NCBI RefSeq assembly: GCF_026341825.1
Contig: NZ_JAPENY010000002.1
Span: 2,141,001-2,205,000, forward strand
DNA length: 64,000 nt
DNA from: Streptomyces sp. NBC_00620
GTDB taxonomy: Bacteria > Actinomycetota > Actinomycetes > Streptomycetales > Streptomycetaceae
Direction of reading: 5' to 3'
Both the position numbers and the translations under genes were made by a program. The first letter of the stretch is position 1; every line of letters begins with the position of its first letter. Of the stretch, positions 8,141 to 15,533 are shown one piece after another. Under the pieces are notes generated by a model, which was not told the origin of the DNA, ran no database searches, and was given only the letters and a program-made list of their open reading frames with translations.

Positions 8141-9156
8141 AGCAGCACCGCCCCGACGAGGAGCGACATGAGGATCGCCAGGGTGAAGGTGGCGGGGGCG
8201 AACCGCAGCGCGAACCCGCGGCCGAAGGTGCCGACCTGCATGGCGAACAGCTTCAGGTCGATCATCGGCCCGACGACGAGGAACGCAAGGCGGGCGGTGA
8301 GCGAGAACTGGGTCAGCGAGGCGACCACGAACGCGTCGGCCTCGGAGCAGATCGAAAGGAGGACCGCGAGGACCGCCAGGGCGAGGACCGACACCAGGAA
8401 GTTGCCCGCCGCGGCTTGCAGCCAGCTCTCCGGTACGACGGCCTTGAGCGTGGCCGCGGCCATCGCGCCGACGACGAGGAAGCCGCCCGCGTGCATCACG
8501 TCGTGCCGTACGGACCCCCAGAACGCCGCACCCCTGCCGAGGCCGTCGTGCGCCGGGCGGGACGGTGGGCGCAGCCAGTCCGCGCGCCCCAGCCGCTGCC
8601 ACAGCCAGCCCATCGCGCACGCCACGAGCAGGCTGGCCACGAACCGGGCGAGGACCATCTCCGGATTGCGCGGGAACGCGACGGCGGTGGCGGTCAGCAC
8701 GATCGGGTTGATCGCCGGCGCGGACAGCAGGAACGCCAGCGCCGCCGCGGGTGTGACGCCCCGGCGCACCAGTGCCCCGGCCACCGGCACGGAGGCGCAC
8801 TCACAGCCCGGCAGGACCGCCCCGGCCATCCCGGCGACCGGCACCGCGAGGGCGGGCCGGCTCGGCAGGGCGCGGGCGAAGAACGAGGGCGGGACGAACA
8901 CCGCGATGACCGCCGACAGGAGCACACCGAGGACGAGGAACGGCAGGGCCTGGATGATCACCGCGACGAACACGGTCATCCAGCTCTGCATCACCGGCGC
9001 GGACAGCGCCTGCCGGATCGAACCCTGCAGCGTGACCAGCACAAGCAGCAGCATGGTCAGAACGAGGGGGGAGCTGAGGTGCCAGCCCCGCCGGCCCTGC
9101 CGATCGCCCGCGTCGCGGTGCTCGACCGGGGGCGGGACCGCCTTGGTGATGGTCAC
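8137..9156 (-). CDS. UPF0718/DUF318-type permease
   Basis: A 339-residue polytopic membrane protein with about eight to ten helices. GTG 9156 is preceded by GGAGGT 9 bases upstream; earlier in-frame codons lack this. Characteristic motifs include LPGCECASVPVAGALV and LLSAPAINPIVL, and the second half repeats the pattern with LLSICSEADAFVV and VGPMIDLKL, as in the internally duplicated ArsP_1/UPF0718 family. Cys in GCEC and SICSE could bind thiolates or metals. It is the first gene of a two-gene operon with the TIGR03943 subunit. No zinc-uptake regulator (Zur) box was recognised in the 190-bp upstream region. Confidence 0.85.
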   Translation of the reverse strand: MTITKAVPPPVEHRDAGDRQGRRGWHLSSPLVLTMLLLVLVTLQGSIRQALSAPVMQSWMTVFVAVIIQALPFLVLGVLLSAVIAVFVPPSFFARALPSRPALAVPVAGMAGAVLPGCECASVPVAGALVRRGVTPAAALAFLLSAPAINPIVLTATAVAFPRNPEMVLARFVASLLVACAMGWLWQRLGRADWLRPPSRPAHDGLGRGAAFWGSVRHDVMHAGGFLVVGAMAAATLKAVVPESWLQAAAGNFLVSVLALAVLAVLLSICSEADAFVVASLTQFSLTARLAFLVVGPMIDLKLFAMQVGTFGRGFALRFAPATFTLAILMSLLVGAVLL

Positions 9157-9323
9157 GGGTGAGGTACCTCCGGTAAGGAAGGGCTCGGTGGCTGAATGCC
9201 CCTCCACCTTCAGTACGCCGGTTCCGGCACAGCTTCTCACCGTGAGGTGCAACGTCCGCGGGCGGGTTTCCCATTCGCTCGCGCCCCTTGACGCCTCATG
9301 GCGGCCGACCTAACCTCCACTGA

Positions 9324-9339
9324 ACACGTCTAGACAGGT
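9324..9339 (+). promoter_or_regulatory. Candidate GntR/HutC-type operator upstream of the nucleoside operon
   Basis: A perfect GTCTAGAC palindrome (9328-9335) flanked by acac/aggt lies 13 bases before the permease start codon. GTCTAGAC is the core of sites bound by HutC-subfamily GntR regulators such as DasR. The operon encodes its own HutC-type GntR (11411-12118), so autoregulation at this site is likely. Confidence 0.6.
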
Positions 9340-9348
9340 AGGTCGACG

Positions 9349-10854
9349 ATGACGGAATCCCACGACACCCGCGAATCCCCGGACAACAGATCCGCGGGCC
9401 GACAGCTCCAAGTGGAGACACACGGCCTCGACGTGATCGGCGACGCCGAACGGAAGGGCACTCCCCGGACACTGTTCTGGCCCTGGTTCGGAGCCAACGT
9501 CGGTGCTCTCGGCCTGAGTTACGGAGCGTTCGCGCTCGGCTTCGGCATCTCCTTCTGGCAGGCGCTGATCGCCGGATCGATCGGCATCGTGTTCTCCTTC
9601 CTGCTCTGCGGCTTCGTCGCCGTGGCGGGCAAGCGCGGATCCGCGCCGACCATGGTGCTCAGCCGCGCCGCCTACGGCGTCCGTGGGAACCGGCTGCCCT
9701 CGGTGATCTCCTGGGTGCTGACCGTGGGCTGGGAGACCGTGCTCTGCGCGCTCGCGACGATGGCCACCGCGACCGTCTTCGGGCGGCTCGGCTGGGGCGG
9801 CGGCACCGAGACCAAGGTGATCGCCCTGATCCTGGTCGGCGCGCTGATCGTGATCGGGGGCGTGATGGGCTTCGACGTCATCATGCGCCTGCAGACGGTG
9901 ATCACCGTTGTCACAGGGGTGCTCACGGTCGTCTACATCGCGCTGGTCGCCGACCACATCCACTGGAGCACCGTCAGCGCCGTACCGGCGGGCTCCGGAC
10001 AAGAGTTCATCGGCGCACTGGTCTTCATGATGACCGGCTTCGGACTCGGCTGGGTCAACGCCGCCGCCGACTACTCCCGCTATCTGCCGCGCGGTTCCTC
10101 CAGCCGGGGCGTCATCGGCTGGACCACCGTCGGCGGCTCGGTGGCGCCGCTGCTCCTGCTGCTCTTCGGCCTGCTCCTCGCGGGCTCCTCCGCGGACCTC
10201 AGCCAGGCCATCGCCATCGACCCGATCGGCGCGCTGACCACCATCCTGCCCACCTGGTTCCTGATCCCCTTCGCCGTCGTCGCCGTGCTCGGCATGGTCG
10301 GCGGAGCGGTCCTGGACATCTACTCGTCCGGCCTGGCGCTGCTCTCCGCCGGTCTGCGCGTGCCGCGCTATCTGGCGGCGCTCGTCGACGGCGTCCTGAT
10401 GATCGCGGGTTCCGTCTACATCGTCTTCTTCAGCGACAACTTCCTCGGCCAGTTCATCGGCTTCCTCACCACGCTGGGCGTCCCCGTCGCAGCCTGGTGC
10501 GGGGTCATGCTGGCCGACCTGGTGATGCGCCGCCGTGACTACGACGAGCGTGACCTGTTCCGCACCGGCGGCCGGTACGGCGATGTCCCGCTCCAGCCGC
10601 TGCTGCTCACCGTCGCCGCCACCGCCCTCGGCTGGGGCCTGGTCACCAACTCGGCCGCGAGCTGGCTGGAGTGGCAGGGCTATCTGCTCGACCCGTTCGG
10701 ACTCGGCGGCAAGTCGGGCGCCTGGGCCTACGCCAATCTGGGCGTCCTGCTGGCCCTCGCCGTCGGATTCCTCGGCACGCTGGCCCTCGGCCGCGGCCGG
10801 GTGCGCGCCCAGGAGCAGCAGAAGCCCAGCGAGGAGGTGCTCAGCGCGGCATGA
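9349..10854 (+). CDS. NCS1-family nucleobase/nucleoside permease (cytosine permease-like)
   Basis: A 501-residue transporter with 12 predicted helices. The N-terminal signature FWPWFGANVGALGLSYGA and the G-FDVIMRLQ and AADYSRYLPR motifs identify the NCS1 family (purines, cytosine, allantoin, hydantoins, nicotinamide riboside-like solutes). It is the first gene of a five-gene operon; its stop overlaps the next start as ATGA. With the downstream glycohydrolase and sugar kinase it probably imports an N-riboside or its base by proton or sodium symport. Likely regulated by the operon's own GntR through the GTCTAGAC site directly upstream. Confidence 0.9.
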   Translation: MTESHDTRESPDNRSAGRQLQVETHGLDVIGDAERKGTPRTLFWPWFGANVGALGLSYGAFALGFGISFWQALIAGSIGIVFSFLLCGFVAVAGKRGSAPTMVLSRAAYGVRGNRLPSVISWVLTVGWETVLCALATMATATVFGRLGWGGGTETKVIALILVGALIVIGGVMGFDVIMRLQTVITVVTGVLTVVYIALVADHIHWSTVSAVPAGSGQEFIGALVFMMTGFGLGWVNAAADYSRYLPRGSSSRGVIGWTTVGGSVAPLLLLLFGLLLAGSSADLSQAIAIDPIGALTTILPTWFLIPFAVVAVLGMVGGAVLDIYSSGLALLSAGLRVPRYLAALVDGVLMIAGSVYIVFFSDNFLGQFIGFLTTLGVPVAAWCGVMLADLVMRRRDYDERDLFRTGGRYGDVPLQPLLLTVAATALGWGLVTNSAASWLEWQGYLLDPFGLGGKSGAWAYANLGVLLALAVGFLGTLALGRGRVRAQEQQKPSEEVLSAA

Positions 10855-11414
10855 GTGACGAACAGGTTCACGGTCAGCTCACCGTCATCGACATGCAGCG
10901 CGTCTTCGCCGAACCGGACAGCCCCTGGGCGACGCCCCGTTTCGACGAAGCCGCCCAAGGTGTACGCCGATTGCTGCCGGCCTTCGGCGACCGCGTCACC
11001 TTCACCCGCTTCCTCGCGCCCGAGAAACCCGTTGGCGCCTGGCGTGCGTACTACGACCAGTGGCCCTTCGCGCTGCAGCCACCCGACGCCCGGCTGTGGG
11101 AGCTGGCGGACGAATTCGCCGAACAGGCACGGCACTTCGTGAACGCCACCACCTTCGGCAAGTGGACCCCCGAGCTCGCCGCACGCGTCGGCACCGACGG
11201 GCGGATGGTCCTGGCCGGAGTCAGCACCGACTGCTGCGTCATGTCCACCGCCCTCGCCGCCGCCGACGCCGGAGTGGAGGTGCTGGTGGTGGCCGATGCC
11301 TGCGCGGGCGTCGACGACGACTCGCACGCCAAGGCCCTCCATGTGCTGGACCTGTACCGGCCGTTGATCCGCGTCGTCACCGTCGACGAGGTGCTCGCCG
11401 GGGGCGCGGCATGA
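10851..11414 (+). CDS. Isochorismatase-fold cysteine hydrolase
   Basis: A 187-residue protein with the full catalytic set of the family: Asp14 in VIDMQ, Lys104 in TFGKW and Cys129 in the GVSTDCCVMST motif. Such enzymes hydrolyse amide bonds (nicotinamide, ureidoacrylate, N-carbamoyl compounds). ATG overlaps the permease stop, and its own stop overlaps the GntR start (ATGA), so the three are translationally coupled. In this operon it may deamidate or open a base released from the imported riboside; this is inference from context. Confidence 0.85.
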   Translation: MSDEQVHGQLTVIDMQRVFAEPDSPWATPRFDEAAQGVRRLLPAFGDRVTFTRFLAPEKPVGAWRAYYDQWPFALQPPDARLWELADEFAEQARHFVNATTFGKWTPELAARVGTDGRMVLAGVSTDCCVMSTALAAADAGVEVLVVADACAGVDDDSHAKALHVLDLYRPLIRVVTVDEVLAGGAA

Positions 11415-12118
11415 CCGGAGTCCGCCTCAAGCATCAGCAGATCACCGAAGTACTCGCCAAGGAGATCCGCAGCGGGGACCGGCCGACGGGGGAGCAGCTG
11501 CCGGGCGAGCACGCCCTGGCCCAGCGTTTCGGCGTCAGCCGCACCACGGTGCGCGCCGCACTCGCCGAACTGAACGACGCGGGCCTGATCGCCACCCGCA
11601 CCGGCAAGGGTTCGTACGTGCTCTACGACGGCCGCCCGCTCGACGACCGGCTCGGCTGGGCGCACGCCCTGGCCGTCCAGGGCATCGACACGCGCGTGCG
11701 GACCCTCGCCGTACGGGAGGTTCACGACAAGGAGCTCGCCGGTCGACTCGCCCTGGACACACCGACGTTCATACGGGTGGAGCGGATCCGGGAACTCGTC
11801 GCGGACGGCTCGGTGATCTCGTACGAACGCAGCTGTCTGCCGCCCGTTCCCGGTGTCAGGGAACTGCCGGGGCAGGGCCTCGGCGAGCTCTCCCTCACCG
11901 AGGTGCTGCTGCGGGCCGGACTGCGGCCCGACCACGGTGAACAGCGGCTGGCCGGGCGGCGGATCGACGTCCGGGAGGCGGAGGTGCTGCGCCGTGAACC
12001 GGGCGACTGGTTCCTCGACACGCGGCGCACCAGCCGCGCGGTCGACGGCGCGTTCGTCGAACACGTCGAGAGCCTGCTCGACCCCGACCACTTCCAGCTG
12101 TCCCTCGAGTTCGGCTGA
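11411..12118 (+). CDS. GntR family regulator, HutC/UTRA subfamily
   Basis: A 235-residue protein: N-terminal winged helix (about 8-75; ITEVLAKEIRSGDRPTGEQL, FGVSRTTVRAALAELNDAGL, RTGKGSYV) and C-terminal UTRA effector domain (about 90-232), which in this subfamily binds small carbohydrates, amino-sugars or related effectors. Encoded in the middle of the operon, with ATGA coupling to the gene before it. It is the obvious candidate to bind the GTCTAGAC palindrome in front of the operon. E. coli yegW, in the comparable yegTUVW cluster, belongs to the same regulator class. Confidence 0.9.
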   Translation: MTGVRLKHQQITEVLAKEIRSGDRPTGEQLPGEHALAQRFGVSRTTVRAALAELNDAGLIATRTGKGSYVLYDGRPLDDRLGWAHALAVQGIDTRVRTLAVREVHDKELAGRLALDTPTFIRVERIRELVADGSVISYERSCLPPVPGVRELPGQGLGELSLTEVLLRAGLRPDHGEQRLAGRRIDVREAEVLRREPGDWFLDTRRTSRAVDGAFVEHVESLLDPDHFQLSLEFG

Positions 12119-12154
12119 CCCCTGGCTTCGGCCGACTCCCTACGGAAAGTACCC

Positions 12155-13159
12155 ATGACCCTCCAGAACCGCGCCGCCGGAGCCCTGTACGGGCTCGCCC
12201 TCGGTGACGCCCTTGGCATGCCGACCCAGATGCTGTCGCGCCCGCAGATCGTCGCCCGGTACGGACCGATGCTGACCGGCTTCCACCCCGCCGCCCCGGA
12301 CCATCCGCTGGCCGCTGGGATGCCGGCCGGGGCGATCACGGACGACACCGAACAGGCCCTCCTGCTCGCCCGGTTGCTGCTCGACGGCAAGGGAAGTGTC
12401 GACGCGGCGGAGCTGGCCCGGCGCCTGGTGGCCTGGGAGGAGGACATGCGGGCCCGTGGCTCCCTCGATCTGCTCGGCCCCTCCACCAAGCGCGCGGTGG
12501 AACAGGTCCTGGCGGGCACGCCCGTGGACGAGGTCGGGCGGTACGGCACCACCAACGGCGCGGCGATGCGGATCGCACCCGTGGGTATCGCCGTGGCCTC
12601 GACGGATCCGGTCGCGATGGTGGACCGGGTCGTGGAGGCCAGCAGGCTGACCCACAACACGGGGGTCGCGCTCGCGGGCGCCGCAGCCGTGGCCGCCGCG
12701 GTCAGCGCGGGACTTGACGGTGCGTCGGTTCCGGAGGCGGTCGAAGTCGCCGTGTCGGCGGCCCGGTTGGCGGGAGGCCGTGGCCACTGGGTGGCCGCCG
12801 CCGATGTGGCCGAGCGGATCGTCTGGGCCACCGAGCTGGTGCGAGACCTCGACGCGGCCCAAGTCTGCGACCGGGTCTACGCGTTGGTGGGCACCAGTCT
12901 CGCGACCCAGGAGTCCGTGCCCGCCGCGTTCGCCGTCCTGGCGGCCTGCCCGGACGACCCGTGGCGGGCGGTGCTGCTCGGCGCGTCCGTCGGCGGCGAC
13001 TGCGACACCATCGCCGCGATCGCCGGCGCTGTCGGCGGCGCCTGCCACGGCGTGGACGCCTTCCCGGCCGAGGCGCGGGCGACCTTGGTACGAGTGAATC
13101 CGCAGTTGGACCTGGACGCGACAGCCGCCGCGCTCCTGACCCTGCGAGGGCGGCCGTGA
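12155..13159 (+). CDS. ADP-ribosylglycohydrolase family protein (YegU-like)
   Basis: A 334-residue single-domain protein. It has the family's dimetal-binding motifs: GALYGLALGDALGMP at the N-terminus, ITDDTEQALLLA (about residue 62) and the C-terminal GASVGGDCDTIAAIAGAVGGA. These coordinate two Mg ions and the ribose in enzymes that cleave N-glycosidic bonds. It starts 36 bases after the GntR stop and its stop overlaps the PfkB kinase start as GTGA. Family members next to PfkB kinases (as E. coli yegU-yegV) are thought to act on free nucleosides rather than on modified proteins; the substrate is not known. Confidence 0.88.
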   Translation: MTLQNRAAGALYGLALGDALGMPTQMLSRPQIVARYGPMLTGFHPAAPDHPLAAGMPAGAITDDTEQALLLARLLLDGKGSVDAAELARRLVAWEEDMRARGSLDLLGPSTKRAVEQVLAGTPVDEVGRYGTTNGAAMRIAPVGIAVASTDPVAMVDRVVEASRLTHNTGVALAGAAAVAAAVSAGLDGASVPEAVEVAVSAARLAGGRGHWVAAADVAERIVWATELVRDLDAAQVCDRVYALVGTSLATQESVPAAFAVLAACPDDPWRAVLLGASVGGDCDTIAAIAGAVGGACHGVDAFPAEARATLVRVNPQLDLDATAAALLTLRGRP

Positions 13160-14088
13160 CCCGGCTCCTGCACCTCGGCAATGTGGTCATGGACCTGGTC
13201 CTGGAGGTTCCCGCCCTGCCCGAACGCGGCGGCGACGTCCTGGCCACCCGCACCGAGCGGACGCCTGGCGGCGGTTTCAACGTCTTGGCGGCGGCGGCCC
13301 GCCAGGGCCTGCCCGTCACCTACGCGGGAGCCCACGGCACGGGCCCCTTCGGAGACCGCGCCCGGAGCGCGCTCCGCCAAGAGGGCATCGACGTCCTGTC
13401 GGCACCCCGCCCGGACCTCGACACCGGCTTCGTCGTCTGCCTCGTCGACGCCGAGGGTGAGCGCACCTTTGTCACGAGCCCCGGTGCCGAGGCCACGCTG
13501 ACCGTCGGCGATCTCGCCGAACTGCGGCCAGGACCGGATGACTTCGTCTACATCTCCGGATACAGCCTGCTGCACGAAGCCAACCGTGACGCCCTCACCC
13601 AATGGGTGCCTCGGCTCGACCAGAACGTCACCGTGATCGTCGACCCGGGGCCGCTGGTGGACGAAATCCCCACGGCCGCCATGGAGTTGTTCCTGGCGCG
13701 CGCCGACTGGTGGACCTGCAATGCCCGCGAGGCCCTGCTGCTCACCGGGATCGACGACCCGTCCGCCGCGGCCGTGGCCGTCCGGTCACGTCTGAAGCGC
13801 GGCTCGGCCCTGATCCGTACCGGACCGGACGGCTGCCTCCTGCACCACGAAGGCACGCTCTCCGCGATCCCCGGCTTCACCGTCCGGGCTGTCGACCTCA
13901 ACGGCGCGGGCGACGCGCACACCGGCGTCTTCATGGCCGCGCTGGCCAAGGGGCTGCCCCCGTCCGACGCCGCGCTCCGCGCCAACGCGGCCGCCGCGGT
14001 GGCGGTCACCCGGCCCGGGCCCGCCACCGCGCCCGACGCGCAGGCGCTCGACGAGTTCCTCCGTCAGTCGCGCCCGGTACCCCGGTAG
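13156..14088 (+). CDS. PfkB-family sugar/nucleoside kinase (YegV-like)
   Basis: A 310-residue ribokinase-fold kinase. N-terminal signature GGGFNVLAAAARQG (sugar-binding Gly-Gly) and C-terminal DLNGAGDAHTG with catalytic Asp253 and anion hole are present. The start is the GTG overlapping the previous stop (GTGA). It probably phosphorylates the ribose of the operon's substrate or the ribose freed by the glycohydrolase. Its last 25 bases overlap, antisense, the 3' end of the GH29 gene. Confidence 0.88.
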   Translation: MTRLLHLGNVVMDLVLEVPALPERGGDVLATRTERTPGGGFNVLAAAARQGLPVTYAGAHGTGPFGDRARSALRQEGIDVLSAPRPDLDTGFVVCLVDAEGERTFVTSPGAEATLTVGDLAELRPGPDDFVYISGYSLLHEANRDALTQWVPRLDQNVTVIVDPGPLVDEIPTAAMELFLARADWWTCNAREALLLTGIDDPSAAAVAVRSRLKRGSALIRTGPDGCLLHHEGTLSAIPGFTVRAVDLNGAGDAHTGVFMAALAKGLPPSDAALRANAAAAVAVTRPGPATAPDAQALDEFLRQSRPVPR

Positions 14089-15326
14089 AGGTCCAGCTCA
14101 CCGTCGAGTTCAACGGCCAGCACAGTGGCGTACTCGTCGAGGTCGGCCGCGGCGGGGGCGTCGATCCAGGTCACGCCGGGTACCGCGTCCAGGCCACCGG
14201 TGATGTGGTGACCCAGTTCGGCGCCCGTGCCGAGCACGGACACCCGGCGCACCGCGTTGCGCAGCCCGCGGATCGACACGGCCTCGCGCGGCACGTCGAA
14301 GCAGGTCAGGTACAGGGTGCGACGGTCGGCGGACAGGGTGCTGGGGCCGTAGTGGTGGCCGGGCGGCAGTCCGGCGACCGTCCCGTACACGGCGTCGGCG
14401 TGTCGCGAGATCCACGCGCCCATGCCTTCCAGGCGTTCGACCTGTTCCGCCGGGATCGTCCCGTCCTCCATGGGGCCGACGTCGAGCAGTAGGTTGCCGC
14501 CCATGCCGATCGTCTCGGTGAAGTAGCGCACCAGCTGGCGTACCGACTTGTAGTCGTGGTCGGTGGGCCGGTAGCTCCATGAGTCGTTGATCGTCAGGCA
14601 CAGCTCCCAGGGGCCGTCCGGGGCCTGGAGCGGGACGCCCTGCTCGGGGGTCGCGTAGTCGCCGTGACTGAGCATGCGGGCGTTGAGAATCGCGTCCGGG
14701 CTGCCCGCGAGGATCAGCTCGGCCAGCTCGCGCATCCGCCACTGCTCCTCCGTGCGCTCCCACTCGCCGTCGAACCAGAGCAGGTCGGGGTGGAAGCGGT
14801 CGACGAGCTCGCCGACCTGACCGTCGCGGTAGGCGAGGTAGCGCTGCCAGGCTGCCGGGTCCTCCTTGCCCGGCTCGGCATGGGAGAAGGGGCTGGGGGA
14901 CTCGCCCGGCCTGACGTGCCGGACGCTCGGGTAGTCGGGGTGGTTCCAGTCGGAGTGCGAGTAGTAGAGGCCGACCTTGAGGTCACGCTCGCGCAGGGCG
15001 TCGACGAAGCCGGTGACCAGGTCCCGGCCGGCCGGGGTGTCCCGGACCACGTCCAGGTTCCGGTGGCCGGTGTCCCACAGGGCGACGCCGTCGTGGTGCT
15101 TGGTGGTCAGCACCGCGTACTTGGCGCCGACACGGGCGAACAGCTCCGCCCAGGCCGTCGGGTCGTATTGCGAAGCGGTGAAGCGGTTGAGCTGTTTCAT
15201 GTACTGCTCGTGCGTGACCTCGCCCGTGTAGAAGGACCAGGACTCGGCCCATCCGTCCACGGCGTAGATGCCGTAGTGGATGAAGATGCCCAGCTTGGCA
15301 TCGGAGAACCAGGGTTGCATCGGCAT
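14064..15326 (-). CDS. Alpha-L-fucosidase, GH29
   Basis: A 420-residue cytoplasmic glycoside hydrolase with no signal peptide. The N-terminus (PWFSDAKLGIFIHYGIYAV) and TTKHHDGVALW motif are diagnostic for GH29; the nucleophile is Asp186 in LLWFDGEWE. It is shorter than many secreted fucosidases and lacks a C-terminal beta-sandwich extension of full size. The conserved core continues through GNLLLDVGPMEDGTIP. It would remove alpha-L-fucose from imported oligosaccharides. ATG 15326 is used; there is no adjacent transporter, so it appears monocistronic. Confidence 0.9.
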   Translation of the reverse strand: MPMQPWFSDAKLGIFIHYGIYAVDGWAESWSFYTGEVTHEQYMKQLNRFTASQYDPTAWAELFARVGAKYAVLTTKHHDGVALWDTGHRNLDVVRDTPAGRDLVTGFVDALRERDLKVGLYYSHSDWNHPDYPSVRHVRPGESPSPFSHAEPGKEDPAAWQRYLAYRDGQVGELVDRFHPDLLWFDGEWERTEEQWRMRELAELILAGSPDAILNARMLSHGDYATPEQGVPLQAPDGPWELCLTINDSWSYRPTDHDYKSVRQLVRYFTETIGMGGNLLLDVGPMEDGTIPAEQVERLEGMGAWISRHADAVYGTVAGLPPGHHYGPSTLSADRRTLYLTCFDVPREAVSIRGLRNAVRRVSVLGTGAELGHHITGGLDAVPGVTWIDAPAAADLDEYATVLAVELDGELDLYRGTGRD

Positions 15327-15456
15327 GCGGCCACGCTAGGCGCGGGTGCGCGGCCCGCGCGTGGGCGCAGGTCACCACTACTGGTCGATTCTCACCGTGC
15401 GGCCCGAACCTTGTGAGATCCCTTTACGTGCCTGTCATGTCCCTGTAGCTTCCGCG

Positions 15457-15495
15457 CTGCAAGAGATTTCAGGAACTTTCCGGTTCTTCTTGCAG
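15457..15495 (+). promoter_or_regulatory. Inverted CTGCAAG/CTTGCAG elements in the amylase promoter region
   Basis: CTGCAAG (15457-15463) and its inverse CTTGCAG (15489-15495) are separated by 25 bases, 38 bases before the amylase ATG. Similar CTGCAAG-type repeats occur in Streptomyces alpha-amylase and maltose-operon promoters controlled by the LacI-family repressor MalR/Reg1. The link to MalR is by analogy. Confidence 0.55.
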
Positions 15496-15533
15496 TGCAA
15501 CTCCCCACCCGCTGGGCCGCATTGGAGTCGCTC

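Noticed and set aside
6392-9313. A 973-codon plus-strand open frame over the protease and permease genes
   Set aside because: It is antisense to well-recognised genes, is low in conserved motifs and arises from high GC suppressing stop codons.
9157-9348. Zur box for the permease operon
   Set aside because: No palindrome of the expected AT-rich form is present; the only symmetric element is the GTCTAGAC site near the divergent gene.
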